64,000 bases of DNA from Albugo candida (Eukaryota; Oomycota; Peronosporomycetes; Albuginales; Albuginaceae): positions 186,001 to 250,000 of the forward strand of contig CAJNAR010000178.1 of NCBI GenBank assembly GCA_905220665.1, read 5' to 3'. The position numbers and the translations under genes were made by a program. Position 1 is the stretch's first letter. Each line of letters starts with the position of its first letter. The notes beneath the pieces were generated by a model. The model saw only the letters and a list, made by a program, of their open reading frames with translations, made no database searches and was not told where the DNA came from. This document shows positions 56,894 through 64,000 of this stretch, piece after piece.

Positions 56894-57593
56894 ATGGCTT
56901 TTTGGATATACTTTAGACGCGTTCTGGGTGACATCTCCAATCGGCAACCAAACTCCGCTAATACAGAGAAGACTCGAAAGGAGATAGAAAAACCAAAACG
57001 TGTAGATGATATACAATCGATGAAAGAAAAGAAATTCGGGGTATCACAGCCAAGCCCAACAGCACTTGATCTCAAGCAATCCAAAGTCACTGATACGGCT
57101 CCAAGGAAATCGAATATGGGAAGCATTGTAGAAGAGGTAGTTAGAATTAGCAACTATGTTCCATTGTATTTAAGTAATCTTCCAGGATGAAGTCGAATTT
57201 TCAGCTGGCGGGCTATCTCCACTAGAAGACGTCGATGATGACTTGAAGCTTCTTGAAGATGAGATTAAAGCTTCTTTAGAAGAATGCAAAGATGAATTTT
57301 GGGATTTTGTATCAAAAACAGGCGATGATGGAGAAGCCGCTAAAGTCATTGATCCTGACTTTGCTAGAGAGGCTGGACAAAGTCCATTACCCGAAATTGA
57401 CCAAGGTCCCTGCATTCTGATGTCCTGATCTGCATTACCTTTCATTGTGTTGGATACTGTAGATGAAATCACCGATGACGATCTCGAAGCACCAGATACT
57501 TATGCCGACAACTTTGTCGACGATGTACAAAGTCAGTTTTTCGGCAGAATACGATGTGACCCAATTGTCGCAAAAATTGTCGACAAACAGTAG
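56894..57593 (+). CDS. Acidic hypothetical protein
   Basis: Three exons (56894-57136, 57186-57405, 57463-57593) give 197 residues. It begins MAFWIYFRRVLGDIS, has a Lys-rich middle, then an acidic region (DVDDDLKLLEDEI, ECKDEFWDFVSKTGDDGEAA, DEITDDDLEAPDTYADNFVDD) and ends at IVAKIVDK. Introns of 49 and 57 nt join in frame. No domain recognised. Coding-like sequence continues downstream to ~58,240, so the last exon may be incomplete and the protein longer. Confidence 0.45.
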
Positions 57594-58241
57594 CAGCGAC
57601 ACGATAACTAAAATCGTACCAAATAAATTCTGTGTAGCAAGTGACACGGATGCGATAGTATCTAATGACGCAAATTGGCCAACTATCGTGAATAACCTGC
57701 TACTAAATATAGGAGCGTCACGCTCAAGTTCCTTACCACCATCGAAACTATCGACAAGGCTTTGTGATGTGAGCTATATGCAATGCATTCTGTCGCCGTG
57801 TACGAAGCCTTTCTGCATTTGCGAGAGCGATCGTGCTGCAATTAACGCTCAATCGCATCTGGTTATCATTACGTACTCGTGCATTACGCATTAAGTAAGG
57901 AATTTTTTCAACTAGTGATCCCATCGGAGAAAGCGATCATCCGCTTTATCATCGCGGAACTGAGCTGTGGAATTGAATATCCGAAGCATATCGAAGTATA
58001 CGTAGTGGTATTTGCCCACATACCTGATACACTCGTAAGTTCTGGATCATAAGTGTCCATTAGGATCATTATATCTCCCGTTGGGCATGTTAGCCTGATT
58101 CTGACTATTCTGAGAGATCCAAGTATAGAGTATTGCCGCTCGTGCTCAAAAATGCTTCAACATGAGGTGCGTGCAACGCTCCATCTATTTTGGAAAAAGA
58201 GGGCGCTCAAGAAAGAACCGGCTTCCATCGCAAGAAAGTAG
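57594..58241 (+). other. Coding-like segments, perhaps further exons
   Basis: One frame is open to 57,894 (WPTIVNNLLLNIGASRSSSL ... INAQSHL). A 43-nt GT-AG intron at ~57,860-57,902 would join it to EFFQLVIPSEKAIIRFIIAE and HIEVYVVVFAHIPDTL. A final frame RDPSIEYCRSCSKML ends at 58,241 with a Lys/Arg tail. I could not join these to the acidic protein in one clean model, and none was recognised. Confidence 0.3.
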
Positions 58242-59864
58242 TGAGAAAATGGAAGAGCGCCAAACGAGAAGATGTGGGATGTGCAACCATTTGGCTACAA
58301 TCATAGGACATGTCCGATAAGGAACGCATAATTGTATACATCGTTATCTTTACTACATAATGCATTTTTGACCAAAGGTTTTTTGCTCAAAAAGACTGGG
58401 TTTCTTTCGTTATGATCCCAGGCATGTGTATACCTTGCGTATAGTATACAGTCCTGGTGTATTTTTGTTACAGTATAAATATCCTGATCTATTTCTGTGT
58501 AATCTCTAATTAGAAAAGTGGCATGAGTGTCATGAAAGTTATCAACGTCAAGAAAGGCTATTTTGTCATAAAGGTAATCGGATGTGAAACCTATAAATTG
58601 GATGGGAGATTTACGTCGAAGCGAAGTGATGCTCTTCAAGAAGGAAAAGAGTGGCCACTAGGGAAGTATCGATGAGATCCAACACAACACACCTGTGAAT
58701 TGATGAAACGATACGGTACTTTTCATCAAACAGTCTGTCTCATCAGACCCCTGACTTTAGGCTCAGCCTAAAGACGCGAAGAGAACACTGAGAAGCATAA
58801 AACCAAACATTTTTCCGCAAATAATGGAGCGTGTAAAATGTCTGTAGACGTGGCCTTTCACAGAAGTTGATACTTACGATTGATTTCGTAGATGACTTGC
58901 GAGTAAAAAGGTAAGGCATGTGTCACTGAAAATCGTGTGCGGAGCGAATTAAGCATCCCTTGGGCATGTCTCGCTTGATTGCTCTTCCGTGAAACTGATT
59001 TGTGCTGAATCACAATTGCGCCCATTACCGAGTCAGCATCTTCTGCCCATTTGCCGAGTCATTTTTATCACCCACTAGAGTCTTTTAGATTTCTTGACTC
59101 ATTGCGTGATCCATCGTCCTAGCAGACCGGTTGCTTGTGGCTGATAATCACATGAAAATGTTTGGGTTTTTAAATCGTTGCGCCGACATGCATCTTGCAG
59201 GAGGCTAGTTGTTTGGCTTCCTAAGTAGCTTATTGCGATCAACAGCTCAGCAAGCAGAACCTTTTTATATCTATGGAGACCACAGAAACTTGCGTGATTT
59301 CAATGACAATTATACTGTCCAACGGCATCACATGCTTCCCACCCCACCCTGTGATCTACCATATGAAGCTTATAATGCTCTTGGGTACAGTATCATGCTC
59401 TATAATGTCCCACCGTGCTCTAGAATGTCGCACCGTGCTCTATAGTGCTCATTCACGGTCTATATAGGGCTCGTGTTCTATGCGGCAAATACCACGTCCT
59501 CATGTTTGCAGGCGCGATCCCCGGTCTATTGCTCGAAGATTATCATCCAGCAACATGGGTATTAATATAATCTAATATCTGGTAAAGTATTCTCGTAAGA
59601 GAACTTTGGAGAACTTTTAGCTCAGAGCATCCCATAATTAGGCGAAGGGAGAAGGAAACATCGCAGAATTGGACGAAGCCTGAGGACAAAAACGTAAGTG
59701 CTTTGCTACTCTATAACAAAAGAAAGGCAGGAAATCTAAGGCGCAAGTAGATGTTAGGTATAGCTGACTTTCTGAATTCTTTCTGGTTAAATTGTGCAGT
59801 GTCAAAGTGAGAGGGCTCTACAAACAGGTCATTTGCAAATTTTCCAGCAATTGTAACATCGCAT
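58242..59864. other. Gene-poor stretch
   Basis: Only short frames. It holds a ~20-bp tandem repeat at 59,393-59,470. No RNA gene or transposon domain seen. Confidence 0.4.
59393..59470. repeat. Imperfect ~20-bp tandem repeat
   Basis: Three to four units of the type GTGCTCTAGAATGTCGCACC, with variants ATGCTCTATAATGTCCCACC and GTGCTCTATAGTGCTCATTC. The array is non-coding. Confidence 0.7.
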
Positions 59865-60392
59865 ATGATCTCCTCAGCATTTGTTTTCTACACATTTTCA
59901 CTTTTCGCGTCTTTAAATGCGTGGCAGCGGTCGCAGGAAACTAAAATAGCTCCAACTTTCCGAGACCAGCTAGACAATCTGGTGTGTGGTGACATCAAAG
60001 TAAATGTGTCTTACGGGAAGTCAAAGAAAGAAATATGGGTTGGAATTGGATGCGTGATATATTCCACCGGCCTGCAAGATCCCAAATGTGAGATCGCTTT
60101 CCTAGCAATCATGCAATCTGTATTAGACAACATCAAGCCCGGCATTGACGTGATGAAACCTGAAATTCATGACGTAGCAGCGGTACTACACTATTTATTC
60201 CCAACCCATGGTTACACTTGGCAAAATATGTATAGTCGTACCTCCAGGGAACAAATCAAGAACCTGATACACTACCGACACTCGTATGATTTTGAATGGG
60301 TGGGCTATGTAGATGGCTTGGTCAAAAGTCAGAACTCTAAATTCCTCATGTTGCTGCTTCTTTACTTGGCGTTGCATTGTCAAGTGGCGTGA
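59865..60392 (+). CDS. Secreted four-cysteine protein, member B
   Basis: Intronless, 175 residues. MISSAFVFYTFSLFASLNAW is a typical signal peptide. Cysteines are C41, C63, C75 and C172 (C-x21-C-x11-C-x96-C), the last three residues from the stop after FLMLLLLYLALH. Internal blocks MQSVLDNI and VLHYLFPTHGY recur in altered form in members C and A. No known domain, RxLR or CHxC motif seen. The same frame stays open for 73 codons after the stop, so a longer ancestor or stop read-through is possible. It stands alone in gene-poor sequence. Secretion and effector role are inference. Confidence 0.7.
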   Translation: MISSAFVFYTFSLFASLNAWQRSQETKIAPTFRDQLDNLVCGDIKVNVSYGKSKKEIWVGIGCVIYSTGLQDPKCEIAFLAIMQSVLDNIKPGIDVMKPEIHDVAAVLHYLFPTHGYTWQNMYSRTSREQIKNLIHYRHSYDFEWVGYVDGLVKSQNSKFLMLLLLYLALHCQVA

Positions 60393-60611
60393 TCATATTA
60401 CTTCACGAAGGATGCTTATTCATATTTCGATACGCTCGTTGCGTATCCTGATGCATTAATTGAGAACAGTATCTTTTTGTCCTGTGCCCAATTCCCTTTG
60501 TTAGAATGCGTTGTTGTTAATTGCTTGGTAAAACGAATTCTTCTATTCATCAAGAAAGCATATATTGAGTTGTCAGAAGCGTTCAGTCTGCTGCTGAATT
60601 TGTAGTAATGC
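60393..60611 (+). other. Open frame continuing past member B's stop
   Basis: Directly after the TGA the same frame is open for 73 codons (SYYFTKDAYSYFDTLVAYPD ... FLSCAQFPLLECVVVNC) before TAG. Composition looks protein-like. It may be a remnant of a longer gene, a read-through extension or chance. Confidence 0.25.
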
Positions 60612-61049
60612 CCAGCGCCACGATATCTTATTCAATATTCGTCGCGATACGATGCTTCATTACCAAAGGGGAGCTCATTTACAGTTGCAAACATGCTTTT
60701 CTGTGGATGGGCATCAATGCCATACATCGTTGTGGCTTTACTGGAAGAAGATGAGGCTTCATGCTTGCATCAGAAGGATTTTGTATTAGCATTCGATTCG
60801 ATCAAATTTGTAGATAATGTGTTTACACGAAATATTCGGAGGCGTCATGATCTATACTATAGTATACCATTTTATATAATATGATATAAAAAAGAACTTT
60901 TAACGTGAATGAAAGAAGTAATTGATCAGCCAGTGGGTATGTGATAGAAGTTCCCTTGATAGAAACCAATGAGTCAGTTTTCTTCCGATTGAAAATGTTA
61001 AGATGAGTTGCAACAAATAATCAAAAGTGAGTGGGACGCAAAACTTAGG
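60612..61049. other. Short stretch with cysteine-bearing frames
   Basis: A frame at ~60,690-60,884 (FCGWASMPYIVVALLEEDEASC) shows a cysteine-bearing segment but no start or clear homology. No other feature. Confidence 0.3.
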
Positions 61050-61700
61050 ACATGGTAACTAAATACGGGCGCGGGAAAGCTATCTTGAAAGAAAATACGC
61101 AGCCGAGGATCGCCGAATCATTGTGAAACGGAATCGTTTGACGGCAATCAAAGAAACATTACGACGAAAGGAAAAACATTAGGTAAGGGGACTCATTCAG
61201 CGAAACAAGCAAAAGAAAATAAACTAGAAATTGAAAGGCTACATGGGTGGTTGAGCCTTGAAAAATAAAATAAGGAGTGTTTTCCGAAGAAGTGTCTGCC
61301 CCAAAGACGAAAGAGAACTTTGAAGCAACAATCAAAGATCCGCGATATCGAAATAAGCAATTGGAAATAGATGAAGCCCAGCCTATATGGCTTACAAAAA
61401 GAAACTACTGCAGGACTTCATTCACACTTCACACCACGACAACGAACATTTCAGAATATCGAGGCTAGAAAGCGAGAATGATATTCTGGTCATTGAAGCA
61501 CGAAAGTCCTCGAGTGAACTTGCAAGCTCTGGAAGAAAACAAAAAGGAAGCTACAACAAGAATCTGCGCGACTACGAGAAGAAATGATAGGCTTCCAATG
61601 CGAAGGAAGTTTATAGTCATGAAAGTCCTAAACGGATATTAGAAGTCGGAGAAAGTCAGGACTTAATTCTCAGCGTAAAGAGGATAACTTATACTCAAGA
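61050..61700 (+). pseudogene. Decayed coiled-coil gene
   Basis: All three forward frames hold Lys/Glu-rich pieces interrupted by stops (IVKRNRLTAIKETLRRKEK, EEVSAPKTKENFEATIKD, FRISRLESENDILVIEARKS). The patchwork looks like a former coiled-coil protein that has lost its frame. Unspliced exons remain an alternative but no consistent joins were seen. Confidence 0.35.
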
Positions 61701-62222
61701 AATCGTTTTCAATTATCGGAGTTATGACAGCAAATTGGAATTTTAGTACGGAGCGAAACAATGATTTTTGCTTCGACTCAGACTCGTCCATCCATGGTAA
61801 CGCACGAGAAACCCCTAGTAAATCCTTCATTTCTACCTACGTTGGGAGTAGACAACTCTTTAAAGGTTTTACACAGTACATGGGTGTCATGATTGTACGA
61901 GAACCCCTTTTATAGAACTAAAATGGACATCCCGGTTCTGTCAGCAGAGCAATCTGTTCACGCTCACAAAGTCGACGAAGCAATTCCAGGAATGTTACAA
62001 GATCTTGTTTCCTGTATGTCTCATGAAAATGGACTGAGCATCGAGTCGAATTTGAGTTGAAAGAGATCATTTTTCAAAATGAAAGAAAATTAAGAATCAA
62101 GCGAATCTCTTGCAGTCCCGGTAAGTGGTATACTAAATCCATAGTAAGGATAGCAGCGCTCATTTTGATCGTTCTTATGCTCGTTCGTAGCTAATCAGCC
62201 AAATTAGTTGACTGCTGCTCTT
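61701..62222. other. Stretch with one tiny ORF
   Basis: A 46-codon ORF starts at 61,923 (MDIPVLSAEQSVHAHKVDEA). No motif; it could be part of the decayed gene to its left. Confidence 0.3.
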
Positions 62223-62666
62223 TTAAGCGTACACTTGTCGCAGTTTTTGCATCAATTCGATCGGACGCTGTCCGTTTAATTTGTCTGGGCAACTCTATGT
62301 ATACAAATTAGAAATCAGAGGACGAGACATTTTTGTGATGTCATCAAAAGCTGGAGAAAATTGGCGTAATTCTACTGACTGTTGGGCTACTTTTGCTGGA
62401 TCGGAAGTAACATCTATCTCTTCTGGGATTTTCAGCAGCTGTTGGTATTGCCTCATCAGCGATCCGATGCTTGCTGAAAGTGCAAATGTATGAAGGATTG
62501 CCAGAAGTCGAGTCCGCTGCGAATGGATTTGTGTGTTGACACCTAAAACTAAGACTTCGCGTCCACATGAAACGAATTGACAATGCTTATCATTGAAAGA
62601 TAGCGGCAGTACATAGAAACCTACCTGGTCGATGTCTTCCTCTACAGTAAGCCTCTTACCGGTCAT
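62223..62666 (-). CDS. Small helical hypothetical protein
   Basis: Best model has three exons (62666-62625, 62516-62376, 62294-62223; introns 108 and 81 nt, both phase 0) giving 84 residues. It begins MTGKRLTVEEDIDQRTRLLAILHTF, continues SLMRQYQQLLKIPEEIDVTSDP and ends LNGQRPIELMQKLRQVYA. An unspliced 123-residue frame exists, but the spliced version has a more protein-like end. The helical, amphipathic character suggests a small subunit of a complex. I do not recognise it. Confidence 0.4.
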
Positions 62667-63252
62667 TCAGTAGCTTTTAATCAAAAAGTATCATCAACAA
62701 GTCAAAAATATATTATCAGCGCGAAAATTTCGCGAGAATAAGGATCAAACCTCATCACACAGAAGCCGAGCTGCGTATGCTCCTCTTACAGGAATTAAAC
62801 ACGCTCTGTCAGCCGTATGAGAACTCCTTTAAGTTTTTGCATTTCCCTGAGCAACTTTATCGGTATTCAGAGAAGATGAAGGTCGAAGTCGCTTTAATGA
62901 TAACCGCTTTTGCTCAATTGCTTAATTCAGCACATTCATGTCTGAATTCCATTTGCGGATGAAGCTCTTGTCTTTTTTCTAATATCATTCGTCGATATAG
63001 GCAAAGTATACGAAGACTTACGAAGACTTAAATCCCCCACGTTTCGCCACGAATAACCATCTTCTAACTAAAGCGACATTACATTGGTTTTCTATATGCT
63101 GCGCGACGGAATACATTATTTTCACTCAGTGAGACTTTCTCTGAACTCATTTCATCAACGCGCTTCATTCCCAATTGTAATGCCCCAGAAAAATGAGAAC
63201 ATTGTGGTTTAAAGGTTCTGAGGCGCTTTCGAATCAGTACAAATCTGAACTT
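62667..63252. other. Stretch without supported genes
   Basis: A 61-codon ORF (62,777-62,962, MLLLQELNTLCQPYENSF) is the only candidate and has no supporting motif or splice context. Confidence 0.3.
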
Positions 63253-63325
63253 CAGTTGAAGGTGTCTATATTAGTAGAATTAGACTAACTGACTTCTCTA
63301 GTTGCCTAGGCTATTTTAAATAACA
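63253..63325 (+). repeat. Dispersed repeat, copy 3
   Basis: AGTTGAAGGTGTCTATATTA, then GTAGAATTAGACTAACTGAC and TTCTCTAGTTGCCTAGGCTA. Closest to the copy at 41,527. Confidence 0.65.
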
Positions 63326-64000
63326 TATTTACACATATAAAAAACGTTTCGTGAAATACTTGTGAGAGATGATAATATGTCGTCTCGCTGATAATCGCGT
63401 ATCGCAGCAGCCTCAGCACCCTTAATACGAGACTGTGTCCAGCTTGTAAATGCTGTAAAGTTGTGAAGTTGTAAAATTGTAAAGTTGTAAAAATGGTCCA
63501 AAAGTACCGTGTTGTGCCATTTGGTGCGCGCCACACCACTGTGAGCATAATCAGCCAACTAGGACTGAGATCCGAGTTGCAATTGCCTTCCCACTCGCCT
63601 GTGCCGGACCCGTAGCAATGATCTTCGACTTCTGAAAAATCCACCAAACGATCCTTGCGTTGCGACTTGATCCAGCACCTTTGCAAGCCGAATGCGTTCC
63701 TCTTGGTCGTAACACTGTCTTCGAAAGTACCGAACGTGCGCACTAAACGTGGTGTAGATCACGGAAAGTGCTGGAACTGTCGGAGTCGCTGATCGCTGAT
63801 CGAACAAACGACGATTCCGATCTGTTCAGACGAAGTGCAGTGTCACCGCTTGCAATGCAAGCCATAAATGTGAGATAATGTCGAAATAGTCTTTCCAATC
63901 CGACCGTAGTGCTGGTACGATTGCACATGCAATATGCGTCCAACGTGGTCGAGAGGAGAAAAACTGATCCCGACTAGGGAGTAACTCCCTCCATAACTGT
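63326..64000 (-). other. Possible transposon-derived frames at the window edge
   Basis: Several overlapping minus-strand frames of 66-145 codons end just before the dispersed repeat, including DRLVDFSEVEDHCYGSGTGE and RLAKVLDQVATQGSFGGFF. No single frame dominates and no transposon domain was recognised. Their position beside the repeat suggests the edge of an element that continues beyond the window. Confidence 0.25.
63452..63491. repeat. Short GTTGTAAAA-type tandem repeat
   Basis: Four imperfect 8-10 bp units of the form GTAAAGTTGT / GAAGTTGTAAAATT. Microsatellite-like, non-coding. Confidence 0.7.

Noticed and set aside
58301..58639. 112-codon minus-strand ORF
   Set aside because: It starts at TTG with a stop shortly upstream and no ATG; no motif or splice context.
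1..64000. CRISPR arrays, rRNA genes, telomeric repeats
   Set aside because: No regularly spaced direct repeats, rRNA-like blocks or telomere-type runs seen on either strand.

Overview
The window looks like nuclear DNA of an oomycete (stramenopile), most like a small-genome biotroph such as Albugo. The reasons are intron-rich genes with very short GT-AG introns (mostly 45-65 nt), intergenic gaps of tens of bases between housekeeping genes, a U11/U12 minor-spliceosome protein next to dynactin subunits, and gene-poor stretches holding decayed transposons and small secreted proteins. The genus is inference.

Layout. (1) 1-11.9 kb, a packed island: an IQ/WW-like/B-box zinc-finger protein (5' end cut by the window), ARP1, a spinster-like MFS transporter, N-acetylglutamate synthase, ARP10/ARP11 and the U11/U12-25K protein. 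(2) 12-29.5 kb, gene-poor: one arm of a ~2 kb inverted duplication carrying a POLE3-like histone-fold gene, a secre­ted cysteine protein, a Mutator-like element nested in a tandem repeat, and a decayed Ty3/Gypsy element with intact LTRs and target-site duplication. (3) 29.5-39.8 kb: di-N-acetylchitobiase, serine palmitoyltransferase LCB2 and a many-exon MSH5. (4) 39.8-48.9 kb, gene-poor: a degenerate DDE transposase, a possible Copia scrap and the second inverted arm with an intact second POLE3. (5) 48.9-57.6 kb: a second cysteine protein, then long-form tRNase Z, GMP synthase, a small protein, MAD2, signal peptidase subunit SPCS2 and two small hypothetical genes. (6) 57.6-64 kb, gene-poor: a third cysteine protein, gene relics and short tandem repeats.

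The most novel item is a set of three divergent proteins in the gene-poor stretches that share one cysteine layout: C-x18/21-C-x7/11-C-x95/100-C, with the last cysteine 3-5 residues from the stop after a leucine-rich stretch. Two begin with a signal-peptide-like segment. They fit a fast-evolving secreted (effector-like) family that I cannot assign to any known one.

The genes do not form operons. Functional links are limited: ARP1 and ARP10/11 are both dynactin subunits and lie 3.7 kb apart; MSH5, MAD2 and POLE3 serve chromosome biology; SPCS2 processes secreted proteins. Gene models below were spliced by eye from frame, GT-AG borders and remembered family motifs, so exon borders are predictions.
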